From: Oscillospiraceae bacterium
GTDB lineage: Bacteria; Bacillota_A; Clostridia; Oscillospirales; Oscillospiraceae
Reading direction: 5' to 3'
Length of the DNA: 12,056 nt
Assembly: GCA_016302005.1 (NCBI GenBank)
Contig: JAEDOK010000046.1
Location: 1-12,056 of the forward strand
Each line of letters begins with the position of its first letter. Position 1 is the first letter of the stretch. Of the stretch, positions 1 through 8,582 are shown one piece after another. The notes beneath the pieces are model-generated. The model made no database searches and was not told the DNA's origin. It saw only the letters and a list, made by a program, of their open reading frames with translations. The translations under genes and the position numbers were made by a program.

Positions 1-542
1 CGCAGGGTGTCGCACAGCAGACCGCCGCCGATCTCGGCAAGGCGGTCGAGTAAGCTTTGGGCATTCTCATACGGCGCAATGGGTGTCTTGCGAATCTCGA
101 TGATATCGCCCGCGTCCATCTCCGCCGCCATATACATCGCGGTCACGCCCGTCTCGTCCTTGCCGTTCAGAATCGCCCATTGGACGGGGCCGGAGCCGCG
201 CAGCTCCGGAAGGATACTCGCGTGAATATTCACGCAGCCGAGGCGCGGAATGTCCAGCACCCGCTGCGGTAAAATTTTACCGTAGGCGACAACGGCGATC
301 ACATCCGGCTGCAACGCGCGCAGCTCCTCCACGACCGCGTCGTCCTTAAAGGTCGTTGGCTGAAAAACGGGCAGCTCCGCCGCAAGGGCAACTTTTTTGA
401 CCTCGGACATTTCCAGCTTCATGCCGCGGTTCTTCGGCATGTCGGGCTTTGTATACACCCCGACGATCTCGAAGGTGTCCGCAAGCAAGCGCTTCAGGCA
501 GGTTGCCGCAATATCCGGCGTGCCCATAAATACGACTCTCAT
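1..542 (-). CDS. fmt: Methionyl-tRNA formyltransferase, 3' end cut off by the window
   Basis: Transfers a formyl group from 10-formyl-tetrahydrofolate to Met-tRNA(fMet), making the initiator tRNA for translation in the cytoplasm. About 180 N-terminal residues are present; the usual length is about 310, so most of the C-terminal tRNA-binding domain lies beyond position 1. The start MRVVFMGTPD is the family's typical N-terminus. The catalytic set is visible: N105 and H107 in VNIHAS, the following LPELRGSGPVQWAI loop, and D143 in MDAGD, matching Asn106/His108/Asp144 of the E. coli enzyme. The ATG overlaps the def stop codon (ATGA) and is preceded by AGGAGG, so the two genes are translationally coupled. 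def-fmt is the standard pair, one enzyme adding and one removing the formyl group. The reading frame is intact as far as it goes. Confidence 0.97.
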   Translation of the reverse strand, partial: MRVVFMGTPDIAATCLKRLLADTFEIVGVYTKPDMPKNRGMKLEMSEVKKVALAAELPVFQPTTFKDDAVVEELRALQPDVIAVVAYGKILPQRVLDIPRLGCVNIHASILPELRGSGPVQWAILNGKDETGVTAMYMAAEMDAGDIIEIRKTPIAPYENAQSLLDRLAEIGGGLLCDTL

Positions 543-1030
543 GCTTCCTCCTGCCCCGACTGTATCGCATCGATCTCCTCGTCCGTCAGCTTGCGGTAGG
601 CGATCTCGGTATAGATGTGCCCGTCCAAATGGTCGCACTCATGGCAGATGCAGCGCGCGATCAGCTCCTCGCCCTCCATCTCGAACCAGTTGCCGTCGCG
701 ATCCTGTGCGCGAACCTTGGCATAGTTCGGGCGCTTGACAAGCCAATACTCGCCGGGCACGCTGAGGCAGCCCTCCATGCCGTCCTGCTCCCCGCTGGTC
801 TCGACGATCTCGGGGTTGACCAGCTCGACGATCTCCTCCCCCGTATCAATGACGACGACGCGCCGTAAAATGCCCACCTGCGGCGCGGCAAGTCCCACAC
901 CGCACGCCTCTATAACCGTCTCCGCCATATCGTCCAATAGGGTATGCAGCTTATCGTCAAATTTCGTCACAGGTCTGCAAACCTTATGCAGCGCAGGCTC
1001 GTCCGCCGTCAAAATCTTTCTCAGTGCCAT
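539..1030 (-). CDS. def: Peptide deformylase
   Basis: Metalloenzyme that removes the N-formyl group from nascent proteins at the ribosome exit. The 163-residue length is normal. All three family motifs are present in order: GVGLAAPQ at residues 44-51, EGCLS at 86-90 with metal ligand C88, and HECDH at 130-134 with ligands H130 and H134 and catalytic E131. The start is supported by AGGAG six bases upstream of the ATG and by the typical MALRKIL N-terminus. The gene lies 9 bp after priA and overlaps fmt by 4 bp. Nothing unusual is seen in it. Confidence 0.98.
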   Translation of the reverse strand: MALRKILTADEPALHKVCRPVTKFDDKLHTLLDDMAETVIEACGVGLAAPQVGILRRVVVIDTGEEIVELVNPEIVETSGEQDGMEGCLSVPGEYWLVKRPNYAKVRAQDRDGNWFEMEGEELIARCICHECDHLDGHIYTEIAYRKLTDEEIDAIQSGQEEA

Positions 1031-1039
1031 AATACTCTC

Positions 1040-3475
1040 CTATTCCACGCCGTTAATGTCGGCATATAGTCCGACATCCCGCGTTTTCTTTGCAAATTCG
1101 CGCACCAGATGTGCAACGAGCTGACGGAGCGTGCGCGTATTGCGGCAGCTCAGCGTCAGACGGCAGCGATAGTGATAGTTGACTCTCGCCACCTGCGCCG
1201 GCGCGGGTCCAAGCAGCTCCACCTGCTCTTCGCGATAAAACGCGGAGCAAAGCTGCGCCCGTAGTTCGGCGGCAAAGCGCTGCGCCGTCTGCCATACCTG
1301 CTCCTCCACACGCCCGTGAAAGGTCACGGTGATCAGGTCGCGGAAGGGCGGACAGCCGCGCAGCTCCCGCAAGGGCAGCTCCTGCCGGTAAAAGGTATCG
1401 TAATCCTGCCTTGCGGCAAGCTCGATCACTTGGTTCTGGGGCGTCATCGTCTGGATCAAAGCGCGTCCGCCTGTCTGACCGCGTCCGGCGCGTCCGACGA
1501 CCTGCGTGATCATGCTGAAGGTCGTCTCGGCGGCGCGGTAGCTGCCGACATAGAGCGACATATCCGCGTCAAGCACGCCGACCAGCGTGACATTTTCAAA
1601 ATTCAGCCCCTTCGTGACCATCTGCGTGCCGAGAAGGATGGGGATCTTCTCTTCCTCAAAGCGGTGCAGCAGCTTTTCGTGCGTATTGACGGCAGAGACC
1701 GTGTCCGCGTCCATGCGCAGCACCTCGCTCCGGGGCAGCAGCGCCGCAAGCTGCTCCTGCACCTTTTGCGTACCGAAGCCGATCTGCTTCAAATGTCCGC
1801 CGCAGACCGGGCAGCGCGCCGGCATCGGCTCAGAATGCCCGCAATAGTGGCACATCAGCCGCCCGTTGGCATGGTGATAGGTCAAATTGACCGTACATGC
1901 GGGACAGGCGGGCACATACCCACAATCTACGCAGGCAACCATGCGGCTCGTGCCGCGGCGATTCAAAAACAAAATGGACTGCTGTCCTTTTTCCTGATTT
2001 TCCCGCAGCGCAAGCAGCAACGGCTCGCTGAGCGCGGTGGGATTCCCCTCCTTTAGCTCCCGCTTCATATCCACGATCTCCACCGGCGGCAGTGCCATGC
2101 GGTTATAGCGGTTACGGAGGGTATATAGACAATAGCTCCCGCTCTTTGCGCGGTACATCGTCTCGACGGACGGCGTGGCGGAGCCTAACAGCACCAGCGC
2201 GTTTTCCTGCGCGCCGCGGTAGATCGCTACCTCCCGCGCGTGATAGCGGGGCGAATTTTCGGATTTATAGGTGTGCTCCTGCTCCTCATCGACGATGATG
2301 AGTCCCAAATTTTGCGCAGGGGCAAAAACGGCGGAGCGCGTGCCGAGAACAACTCTCGCGTCTCCGCTGCGGATGCGCTTCCATGCGTCATAGCGCTCCG
2401 TAATGCGCAGTCCGCTGTGCAGCACCGCAACACCGTCTCCGAAGTGGGCGGCAAACAGCGCTAAAAGCTGCGGCGTAAGCGAGATCTCGGGCACCAGCAG
2501 GATGGCGGAACGGTCACGCGCTAAACAATCATAGATCAGGCGGATATAGACCGAGGTCTTTCCGCTGCCGGTCACGCCGTAAAGCAGCGCAATGCCGGGC
2601 TTTTCCTGCGCGCTCTGTCTGACCAAGCCGTCAAAGGCGCACTGCTGCTCTTCATTGAGAATCGGCGGCGCTTGCGGGGCGGTAGCAGGCAGCTCCGGCA
2701 GGCGTAGGCGTTCCTCCTCGATAAAGGAAAGATAGCCAAGCTGCTCTAAACGGCGGAGCGTCGCACCCGTCGCACCCGTAAAATAACAAAGCTCCTTTGT
2801 GGCACACTCCCCCAGCGTCACCATCAGCTCCAGCACCGCCGTTTGCAGCGGCGCGATGCGTTGCTTCGAGGCGGCATATTGCAGCGCCTCCTCGGAGGAT
2901 ACCGTCAGCAGCGCGATGCGCTCGGTCTTGTCCTTGACGCGTCGGCTGCGGTCGCTGTGGCAGCACAGAAGCTTCTTTTTCAGAAGATACCGCAGAGCTT
3001 TGCGCAGCGGCTCCTCATCATACTGCTTTCGCAGTATGGTAATATCCGCGCTGCCGCCGAGATCGGCAAGGGTCTGCATCACGCTTTTTGCAACCGGCTG
3101 CCGCGTGATCGCGCGCTCCCAGTCCGCATGGATGATCTCATAGCGTTCCTTTTCCTGAAACCAGACCCCGGCGGGCAGGATCGCCTTGACCGCGTCGTAA
3201 AAGGTGCAAAAGTACCGTTCGCGCAGAAACGCCGCAGTGTGCAGCATCCGCTCGTCAAGCAGCGGCCGCTCCTCCAGCGCTTCCAAAACAGGCTTCAGCT
3301 TGCTCTCGTCTCCCTGCGTCAGCGCCAAAACGATACCCTCACAGCGCTTATTAGCGCGTCCGAAGGGGACGCTGACCCGCAGACCGACCGAAACATACAA
3401 GCCGTCTGGCACGCGGTAGTCATAGGGCTTGTCGATGGCATAGATCGCAGCGGAAACGGCAATTTTTGCGATCAT
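1040..3475 (-). CDS. priA: Primosomal replication restart helicase PriA
   Basis: 3'-5' DNA helicase that recognises stalled or recombined forks and starts reloading of the replicative helicase. At 811 residues it is full length. Order of parts: N-terminal 3'-end-binding domain (about 1-105), winged-helix region (about 120-260), helicase lobe 1 with Walker A GVTGSGKT at 300-307, motif II DEEQ at 396-399 and GSATPS at 431-436; then FLNRRG at 503-508, a two-zinc module with eight cysteines (C515, 518, 524, 527, 542, 545, 555, 558), GTQMVTKGLNF from 616 and QVVGRAGRG at 658-666; a C-terminal domain finishes the protein. The box reads DEEQ where PriA is usually DEEH. The ATG has GAGGAGG 7 bases upstream. 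A 50-bp gap separates it from rpoZ, the place where coaBC is often found in other Firmicutes. Confidence 0.98.
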   Translation of the reverse strand: MIAKIAVSAAIYAIDKPYDYRVPDGLYVSVGLRVSVPFGRANKRCEGIVLALTQGDESKLKPVLEALEERPLLDERMLHTAAFLRERYFCTFYDAVKAILPAGVWFQEKERYEIIHADWERAITRQPVAKSVMQTLADLGGSADITILRKQYDEEPLRKALRYLLKKKLLCCHSDRSRRVKDKTERIALLTVSSEEALQYAASKQRIAPLQTAVLELMVTLGECATKELCYFTGATGATLRRLEQLGYLSFIEEERLRLPELPATAPQAPPILNEEQQCAFDGLVRQSAQEKPGIALLYGVTGSGKTSVYIRLIYDCLARDRSAILLVPEISLTPQLLALFAAHFGDGVAVLHSGLRITERYDAWKRIRSGDARVVLGTRSAVFAPAQNLGLIIVDEEQEHTYKSENSPRYHAREVAIYRGAQENALVLLGSATPSVETMYRAKSGSYCLYTLRNRYNRMALPPVEIVDMKRELKEGNPTALSEPLLLALRENQEKGQQSILFLNRRGTSRMVACVDCGYVPACPACTVNLTYHHANGRLMCHYCGHSEPMPARCPVCGGHLKQIGFGTQKVQEQLAALLPRSEVLRMDADTVSAVNTHEKLLHRFEEEKIPILLGTQMVTKGLNFENVTLVGVLDADMSLYVGSYRAAETTFSMITQVVGRAGRGQTGGRALIQTMTPQNQVIELAARQDYDTFYRQELPLRELRGCPPFRDLITVTFHGRVEEQVWQTAQRFAAELRAQLCSAFYREEQVELLGPAPAQVARVNYHYRCRLTLSCRNTRTLRQLVAHLVREFAKKTRDVGLYADINGVE

Positions 3476-3495
3476 CGTCAGCCCTCCTCTCGGTT

Positions 3496-3520
3496 ACAGG
3501 CGGCGTAAACGCCCGTCTGT
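3496..3520 (-). other. Small hairpin in the rpoZ-priA gap
   Basis: The 50-bp gap contains an interrupted dyad: ACAG pairing with CTGT on the outside and GGCG pairing with CGCC around a TTTA loop. No T-run follows in either direction, so it does not look like an intrinsic terminator. It could be a processing or stabilising element in the operon transcript, or chance in GC-rich DNA. Confidence 0.35.
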
Positions 3521-3525
3521 GTTTG

Positions 3526-3720
3526 TTAGTCCTTGATCGACGCGACAAGCTTACCCTCTGCAACCTCTTGGATCGCAAGGGTGACGGGCTTCTCCGGCAG
3601 CGGCTCGTGGAAGGTCTCAGACTCGATAGAGATCTGACGCGCACGGCGGGCGACCACATTGACCATCAGATAGCGGCTGTCGATATGCTTCAGCAGCTCA
3701 GACATTGCGGGATATAACAT
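3526..3720 (-). CDS. rpoZ: DNA-directed RNA polymerase omega subunit
   Basis: Small subunit that assists folding and assembly of the beta' subunit of RNA polymerase. The 64 residues match the short Gram-positive form. Visible features are the N-terminal MLYPAMSELL, the DSRYLMVNVVARRARQI core (residues 14-30, with the conserved ARRAR at 24-28) and the KPVTLAIQEVAEGKL helix near the C-terminus. AAGGAGG lies 9 bases before the first ATG, inside the end of gmk, which favours M1 over the internal M6. One base separates it from the gmk stop codon; gmk-rpoZ is a conserved pair. Confidence 0.95.
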   Translation of the reverse strand: MLYPAMSELLKHIDSRYLMVNVVARRARQISIESETFHEPLPEKPVTLAIQEVAEGKLVASIKD

Positions 3721-3721
3721 A

Positions 3722-4321
3722 TTATATTTCCTCCTTCAGTTGGATCTTCCGATAAGGCGGGCGGCAGCTTTCCGCGCTCAAAATCGCGCAAAGCTCATCC
3801 GCCGCGTGAGTAACGGAATCGTTGATGATAATGTATTGATATTGCTCGGCGAGGGCGCATTCCTGCAAGGCGATATGCAGCCGCAGATCCGCAACCTCGG
3901 GCGCGGTATCGCCTCTGCCGTTCAAGCGTCTGCGCAGCTCTTCGAGCGAGGGCGGCGCGATAAAAACGGAGATCGCTTCCGGCAGGCGCTTAAAGACCTG
4001 CAAGGCACCTTGGACGTCAATCTCCAAGGCAACATTCTCGCCCCGCGCCGACGCTTCCTTGACGGGTTTTTCCGGCGTGCCGTAATAGTTGCCGGCGTAG
4101 AAGGCGTGCTCCAACAGCTCGCCGTCCGCGATCATCTGCTCAAAACGGGGCTTATCGACGAAGTAATAGTTCACGCCTTCGACCTCACCCGGTCGGGGCG
4201 GCCTTGTCGTAGCAGAAACGGAGAATCGGAGCGACGGGTCTCGCCGCATGACCTCCTTTAGGATCGTCCCCTTACCGACGCCGGATGGACCTGAAATAAT
4301 AATAATTCTGCCCTGTGTCAC
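3722..4321 (-). CDS. gmk: Guanylate kinase
   Basis: Phosphorylates GMP to GDP with ATP, a cytoplasmic step of GTP and dGTP supply. The P-loop GPSGVGKGT is at residues 11-19, GMP-binding residues lie in [18 protein letters not shown] (37-54), YGTP is at 80-83 and EIDVQG at 100-105. The start chosen is a GTG overlapping the remA stop codon (GTGA) with GGAGG 7 bases upstream, giving 199 residues. An in-frame ATG at 4342 would add seven residues (MQRGGCT), but it lies inside remA and would put the GGAGG within the coding sequence. The family usually begins within about 10 residues of the P-loop, consistent with the GTG. Neighbours remA and rpoZ are the usual ones. Confidence 0.96.
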   Translation of the reverse strand: MTQGRIIIISGPSGVGKGTILKEVMRRDPSLRFSVSATTRPPRPGEVEGVNYYFVDKPRFEQMIADGELLEHAFYAGNYYGTPEKPVKEASARGENVALEIDVQGALQVFKRLPEAISVFIAPPSLEELRRRLNGRGDTAPEVADLRLHIALQECALAEQYQYIIINDSVTHAADELCAILSAESCRPPYRKIQLKEEI

Positions 4322-4587
4322 TGTGCATCCTCCTCGCTGCATTCCTCGCCGTTTTTCGCCTGTAAGCGCCGCGCGATCGCCTCCGGCGTGATCGCCGAGA
4401 GGATGACATGGTCGGTGTCCATAATCAGCACGGCGCGGGTCTTTCTGCCGAAGCTGGCGTCGATCAGCATGGCGCGCTCCTTTGCCTCCTGCACCAGCCG
4501 TTTCACCGGCGCGGAATCGGGGCTGACCACGCTCAAAAGGCGCTCGGCGGAAACCATATTGCCGAATCCGATATTGATCAATTTCAT
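4318..4587 (-). CDS. remA: RemA/DUF370 family DNA-binding regulator
   Basis: RemA of Bacillus subtilis is a ring-forming DNA-binding protein that activates matrix and osmoprotection genes; orthologues are widespread in Clostridia, where their targets are less known. The 89 residues starting [12 protein letters not shown] carry the family hallmarks [34 protein letters not shown] and [16 protein letters not shown]. The ATG at 4587 was chosen because family members start two or three residues before INIGFGN. A GTG at 4596 overlapping the yicC stop would add three residues (MTA); neither start has a strong ribosome binding site, so coupling to yicC translation is likely. The acidic C-terminal tail (ECSEEDAQ) is less conserved. 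The gene is in its usual place between yicC and gmk. Confidence 0.93.
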   Translation of the reverse strand: MKLINIGFGNMVSAERLLSVVSPDSAPVKRLVQEAKERAMLIDASFGRKTRAVLIMDTDHVILSAITPEAIARRLQAKNGEECSEEDAQ

Positions 4588-4592
4588 AGCGG

Positions 4593-5471
4593 TCACTCGA
4601 TGTTCTGGATCTGCTCGCGGATCTTTTCCAACTCCGCCTTGATCTCTACCACATTGCGCGCCTGCTCGATATCATTGCCCTTAGAGCCGATCGTGTTCGC
4701 CTCGCGGTTCATCTCCTGCAGGAGGAAATCGAGCTTTCTGCCGATGGCGCCACCTTCGGAAAGCAGCGCTTCCAATTGGCTCAGATGGCTGCGCAGGCGG
4801 ACGGTCTCCTCGTCCACCGCGATCTTGTCGGCAAACAGCGCCGCCTCGGTCACGATGCGGCTTTCGTCGATCGACTTGTTTTCCAGCACCTCTCGGAGCT
4901 TATTCTCCAAACGGGTGCGATATTCCAGCAGCGTGACGGGGCTGCGCTGCTCTACCTTTTCCACGAAGGAAAGGATCACCGCCGCGTGCGCACGGACATC
5001 GGCGGCAAGCGCCGCACCCTCCCGCTCACGCATGGCGTTATAGGCGGCAAGCGCCTCCTCGGCAACAGAAACGATATCCGCCGTATTGCGCTCCTCATCC
5101 TCCTCCGGCTTCTCTACAACAAAAACCTCCGGCAGGCGGGAGAGGGACATTGCACTGATATCGTCGCGCACGCCGTAATCTGCGACGAGGGTACGCAGCG
5201 CGTTCAGATAGCCCTCCAACACGGGGCGGTTGAGCGATACGCGGACATTTTCCTCCGCCGTGGCATTCACGCCGACAAACACATCGACCTTACCGCGCGC
5301 AACGCTTGCTTTTACCGTCTGCTTGACCGCGTCCTCCGCATAGGAGAAGGCGCGGGGCAGCTTCACGCTGCAATCCAAAAAGCGATTGTTCACGGAACGA
5401 AGTTCTACGGTGATCTCGCGTCCGTTCAGCGTTCGAACAGCGCGTCCGTAGCCCGTCATACTATGGATCAA
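4593..5471 (-). CDS. yicC: YicC/YloC family endoribonuclease
   Basis: The family was long annotated as stress-induced proteins and is now known as endoribonucleases (YicC in E. coli, YloC in B. subtilis). The 292 residues are the usual length. The N-terminal signature SMTGYGR is at residues 4-10, SVNNRFLD at 26-33, and the C-terminal conserved block [16 protein letters not shown] lies near residues 245-265. The middle part is charged and helix-rich. The start is TTG: AGGAGG sits 8 bases before it, whereas the internal ATG (M5) is 20 bases away, and family members begin MI.SMTGYG. The gene lies 15 bp after the J-domain gene and just before remA, the conserved order in Firmicutes. Confidence 0.94.
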   Translation of the reverse strand: MIHSMTGYGRAVRTLNGREITVELRSVNNRFLDCSVKLPRAFSYAEDAVKQTVKASVARGKVDVFVGVNATAEENVRVSLNRPVLEGYLNALRTLVADYGVRDDISAMSLSRLPEVFVVEKPEEDEERNTADIVSVAEEALAAYNAMREREGAALAADVRAHAAVILSFVEKVEQRSPVTLLEYRTRLENKLREVLENKSIDESRIVTEAALFADKIAVDEETVRLRSHLSQLEALLSEGGAIGRKLDFLLQEMNREANTIGSKGNDIEQARNVVEIKAELEKIREQIQNIE

Positions 5472-5486
5472 AACAGTTTCCTCCTT

Positions 5487-6062
5487 TTAACGGCAGCAAT
5501 CGCACAGGCAGTTCAGGCACATCAGCGTGCTGCAAAGACCGCAAAGGTCATCGCCCTGACTGGAACCGTATTCCTGCTGTCGGTAGGTATACGCGCCGCC
5601 GCCGGATGCAGCGTTCGCGGCGTTGCGGTATTCGTAATTTCCCGGGTCCATATTGCAGGCGATGCGGAAATTCTGCGCCGCCTCGTCCATCCAGCCCCGC
5701 CGCTGGGCAATCACGCCGCGCAGATAGTACCACTCGGCGTTATGGGTCGCGATCCCGTCTAACCTTGCCTCCGCGGCATCGAGTCTGCCCTGTCGGATCA
5801 GCTCGCGCACCTCGTTCAGCTCCCCTGCGGAGGACTGCCCTTGGTAGCTCGCGGAAGCGGAGGAAGCGGAAGCACTGCCGCCCTTCATCAGGGTGTCATA
5901 CGCCTCGTTGATCTCCTTCATTTTTTCCTGCGCAAGATCCGCCAAGGGGTTGTTGGCATAGTTATCGGGATGATATTTTCTCGCTAAGTCACGATAGGCT
6001 TTCTTGATTTCGTCCTCGGAAGCGCCGTGCGGCACGCCCAAGACCTCATATGGGTCTTTCAT
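5487..6062 (-). CDS. J-domain protein with TPR-like region and cysteine-rich tail
   Basis: Residues 1-62 form a J domain with HPD at 31-33, the motif that stimulates Hsp70 ATPase. A Ser/Ala/Gly linker follows (61-80), then a helical segment (81-143) with the look of one or two tetratricopeptide-like repeats ([46 protein letters not shown]). The last 18 residues hold seven cysteines (C174, 177, 182, 185, 187, 189, 190). It lacks the G/F region and zinc domain of true DnaJ, so it is not the general chaperone partner. Similar J-TPR-Cys proteins of unknown client are common in Clostridia (from memory of the family). The ATG overlaps the stop of the DUF5685 gene (ATGA), implying coupled translation. 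The tail could bind metal, be lipidated or be redox-active; none is shown. Confidence 0.88.
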   Translation of the reverse strand: MKDPYEVLGVPHGASEDEIKKAYRDLARKYHPDNYANNPLADLAQEKMKEINEAYDTLMKGGSASASSASASYQGQSSAGELNEVRELIRQGRLDAAEARLDGIATHNAEWYYLRGVIAQRRGWMDEAAQNFRIACNMDPGNYEYRNAANAASGGGAYTYRQQEYGSSQGDDLCGLCSTLMCLNCLCDCCR

Positions 6063-6934
6063 TCATTCTTTCCTCGCTTCTTCTTTCGGAAAGTACCGGC
6101 GGCTACACTGTGCAGCACCGCAGGCAGTCCGTAGTAAATGATATTCTTTCTGATCTCGTCATCGGCCGAGACAGGCAGAAGCTCCAGCGCGGATGCTGCC
6201 ATGCTGATGGAGGCATCCACAGTATCCATGAGACGCTGCTTGTCCCGCTCCGAAAGCCTGCCTTCCTGCAAGGCAAAGCGGTATCGTAATGGATTATAGC
6301 TCCCGCTGTGCTCGTCCTTTGGCAGATCCTCCAGCGCATCGGTCAGGTAGAGAAAGCGCCCCACATGATAAAGCAAAAGCTCCGTTACTCTGCGCTCTCC
6401 CTCGTCCGTTCGATATGCCGCGCACGCCCGCAGGAGGGCGGCAAAGGCGTCCGCCGCGCGGTCGATGCTCGCGCAATGCGCCTCCTCTAAGGCTTGCAGC
6501 CGCGAAAGCTGTTCGGCAAATACGGCGTTCTCCGCAGGGCGGCGTTCCCTTGCCTTTTGATATGCCTTGCGGTACAGACGCTGGGCTGCTTTTGCGGCAA
6601 GCTTACGGAAATACCTCCCGTCCCGTGCCGCGTCGCGGAGCTTCCAAACACTTAACAGAACTGAGAGATCCGCCGCGTAGGTCATCTCCCTGCCGTCCGG
6701 CAGGCAGTCTTTTTTGCAAAACGGTCTTGCAGGGCAGCAGCAGCGCTCCGTTTGTGCGCCCTCGCCGTCGTGCAGGACAAAGTATAGAAAGGTCATATCA
6801 TAATTGACCAGGAAGCGGGCGCGGAAGCCGTAATGATTCTTGAGACTCCGGCAAAGACCGCAATACGCTGCCCGATAACGCGCTTTCCCCTGCTCCGAGA
6901 GCAGGTCTCTGCGGGGTAAAACATATCCAAACAT
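6059..6934 (-). CDS. DUF5685 family protein of unknown function
   Basis: A 291-residue soluble protein that I recognise as the DUF5685 type: it starts MFGYVLPRR, followed by YCGLCRSL (C25, C28), a [10 protein letters not shown] segment, and a second cysteine cluster [13 protein letters not shown] (C65-67, C73, C77). These suggest a metal or redox site. The rest is helical. Near 192-216 [20 protein letters not shown] has spaced aspartates (D199, D203, D207) that superficially recall the Asp-rich helices of isoprenoid-synthase folds; this is only an impression. The start is the ATG two bases after the upstream gene's TAA; the frame is open further upstream, but that part runs through the next gene in another frame and lacks family features. 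The ribosome binding site is weak, so translation probably depends on coupling. Confidence 0.85.
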   Translation of the reverse strand: MFGYVLPRRDLLSEQGKARYRAAYCGLCRSLKNHYGFRARFLVNYDMTFLYFVLHDGEGAQTERCCCPARPFCKKDCLPDGREMTYAADLSVLLSVWKLRDAARDGRYFRKLAAKAAQRLYRKAYQKARERRPAENAVFAEQLSRLQALEEAHCASIDRAADAFAALLRACAAYRTDEGERRVTELLLYHVGRFLYLTDALEDLPKDEHSGSYNPLRYRFALQEGRLSERDKQRLMDTVDASISMAASALELLPVSADDEIRKNIIYYGLPAVLHSVAAGTFRKKKRGKNE

Positions 6935-6936
6935 GA

Positions 6937-7338
6937 TTATTTCACAAATCCAATGATCGTATAAGCAGGCGGACGCTTCTTCAGCTTGCGGTCGTACACT
7001 ACGGCAGGAAGCAGTCCGAGGACAAAGCCGCCGACACCGATTGCCGCCGACCACCCGCCAAGCGTATAAGCGGCGAGATAACCGATCAGAAACAGCAGCA
7101 ACGGCAGCAGATACAGCAGCGCCGCCGAGAGCAGCACCATGCGGCTCTCGGATTCGAGCCATACGATATCGCCGCGCTTTGCGTTCATGGGATTTTCCGC
7201 AGCGACACGGAGCGTCTGCTCCACCGCGCCGCAGCCGCCGCATTTATGGCAGTCACCGCTGCACGCACTCTTGCGGGCAATCAGCACCTCCGCCCGTCCG
7301 TCAGGCAGGAGCGTATCGACCGTTGCCTTGGTGCGCAT
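6937..7338 (-). CDS. RseC/SoxR-reducing-system-like membrane protein
   Basis: A 133-residue protein with a cytoplasmic N-terminal part carrying CSGDCHKCGGCG (C26, C30, C33, C36) and two adjacent membrane helices (about 68-92 and 95-115), ending in a basic YDRKLKKR segment. This layout is that of the RseC/RsxC-associated family: E. coli RseC affects sigma-E signalling, and RsxC-linked homologues help re-reduce the SoxR Fe-S cluster. In Clostridia the partner is unknown, and no rnf/rsx gene is in this window. The four cysteines suggest an Fe-S cluster or other metal site; inferred, not shown. Start ATG with GGGAG 7 bases upstream; the gene lies 2 bp from cdaR and 2 bp from the DUF5685 gene, so it is firmly inside the operon. 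Confidence 0.85.
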   Translation of the reverse strand: MRTKATVDTLLPDGRAEVLIARKSACSGDCHKCGGCGAVEQTLRVAAENPMNAKRGDIVWLESESRMVLLSAALLYLLPLLLFLIGYLAAYTLGGWSAAIGVGGFVLGLLPAVVYDRKLKKRPPAYTIIGFVK

Positions 7339-7340
7339 CG

Positions 7341-8582
7341 TCAGTCTCCCGTCTCCGGTACGACCTCAATGATCTGCACCGTATAAGGTCCGCCGATCAC
7401 ACCCGCCGTAGTCGTTGCAGGCAGAGAGACCTGCAAGGTCAGGGTTTTGGTCGTCGGGTCATAGTCGTTTTTCATATCCGCAGTGATTTTGATGTCCTCT
7501 GCGCTCAACGCATTGACAGCCTCTGATCTGCCTCGCACTTGGATGACAACGCTCTGCTCGCCGAAGCCCATCGTTTCATCGTCATTCAGGCGGGTAATAT
7601 CCGCGCAGGGGATGGTAAAGCTTTTTGTGGTCAGCCCGTTAAAACGCAGTAGGATCTTGATGGTAGAATCGGTGGCACGGTTCGTCACACCCGCAGGCAG
7701 GTCGGGCGTGATGGTCCATGTCTTTGAACCGACAATCTTTCCGAGATCAATTTCAAGGATCTCAATATCCTCCAAATCGCGCAGTGCTTCCTCCGAGCCG
7801 GTCAGACCAATGGTAGGCGGGTCGATGGTGCAGGTCACATCCTCCTCCGTCGCACCGCCGCCGGCAATCAGCTTGACTTTCAAATTGACCTGCTTGTATG
7901 CCAAAACAGGCACGGTCACCCGCACAGTCGGCGTAGAAACCGTGACATATTCGCTCAGGGAAAGCTCCTCGCCCTCCTTGTCAACGAAGCGGTATTCCAT
8001 ATCCTCGCTGATATTCTTGGTCGCGTCCGTCAAGTCCACCGTCACAATCGCGTGGTCGATCTTCCCGACCTCTTCGGAGGGACCGCTGACCGCGAGGGTT
8101 TCGGTGCTCAAGACCGCGGGGTCGCGGACATAGCCGGAGGCAAGCTCGCCCACATATTCCACCGTTATGGGGATCTCCGGGCGCTCCTTATATTCACTCA
8201 CCTTTACCTTGATCTTATTGGAGCTTGCGCTGACGAGGCTGATATCGCCCGAAGCCACGGTGGAGGGCGGATCGAGCGTCCAGCTCACCTCATATTCCCC
8301 GGCGCGGTCGATGTTGCTCACATCCGCGACGGCCTCCAAAGACGAGCTGTTCAGCTCCTTGAGGTCGGAACGCCTGCCGGAAATCTCAACGGTCACTGTC
8401 TGCCCCTCGCCGCCTGTCAGCATCAGATTATTGCTTGTCAGCTCGCCCGTGCCGACGATACGCACCTTGATATCCGAGATCCGTGCGGTATCGTTGGGGT
8501 TGACCACCGTGACGGCATAGAACCACAGACCGATGGACACCAGCAGCGCCAGCAGGAAAGAAAGTATCTTATGTTTCTGCAT
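7341..8582 (-). CDS. cdaR: CdaR-like YbbR-repeat protein, regulator of CdaA
   Basis: Membrane-anchored, externally exposed protein that in Bacillus and Listeria binds the diadenylate cyclase CdaA and modulates c-di-AMP production. One N-terminal membrane helix (about 8-25 of MQKHKILSFLLALLVSIGLWFYAV) precedes roughly 380 residues rich in beta strand, Thr, Val and Asp, consistent with about four YbbR repeats; the recurring pattern is a valine-rich strand followed by a P-x-T/S segment. The 413-residue start is the ATG at 8582, with AAAAGG 9 bases upstream. An ATG at 8591 (MVRMQK) has no suitably spaced site. The gene overlaps cdaA by 14 bp, as expected for a co-produced pair. glmM, which commonly follows cdaR in Firmicutes, is absent here; an RseC-like gene follows instead. 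Confidence 0.93.
   Translation of the reverse strand: MQKHKILSFLLALLVSIGLWFYAVTVVNPNDTARISDIKVRIVGTGELTSNNLMLTGGEGQTVTVEISGRRSDLKELNSSSLEAVADVSNIDRAGEYEVSWTLDPPSTVASGDISLVSASSNKIKVKVSEYKERPEIPITVEYVGELASGYVRDPAVLSTETLAVSGPSEEVGKIDHAIVTVDLTDATKNISEDMEYRFVDKEGEELSLSEYVTVSTPTVRVTVPVLAYKQVNLKVKLIAGGGATEEDVTCTIDPPTIGLTGSEEALRDLEDIEILEIDLGKIVGSKTWTITPDLPAGVTNRATDSTIKILLRFNGLTTKSFTIPCADITRLNDDETMGFGEQSVVIQVRGRSEAVNALSAEDIKITADMKNDYDPTTKTLTLQVSLPATTTAGVIGGPYTVQIIEVVPETGD

Noticed and set aside
1316..2056. 246-codon plus-strand open frame opposite priA
   Set aside because: Lies fully antisense to the conserved helicase domain and has no recognisable motif.
4776..5762. 328-codon plus-strand open frame opposite yicC and the J-domain gene
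   Set aside because: Antisense of two well-recognised genes; His/Arg-rich composition typical of the complement of GC-rich coding DNA; no ribosome binding site or family motif.
6935..7243. N-terminal extension of the DUF5685 frame
   Set aside because: The extra residues are Arg/Ala-rich and overlap the RseC-like gene; the family start MFGYV is at 6934.
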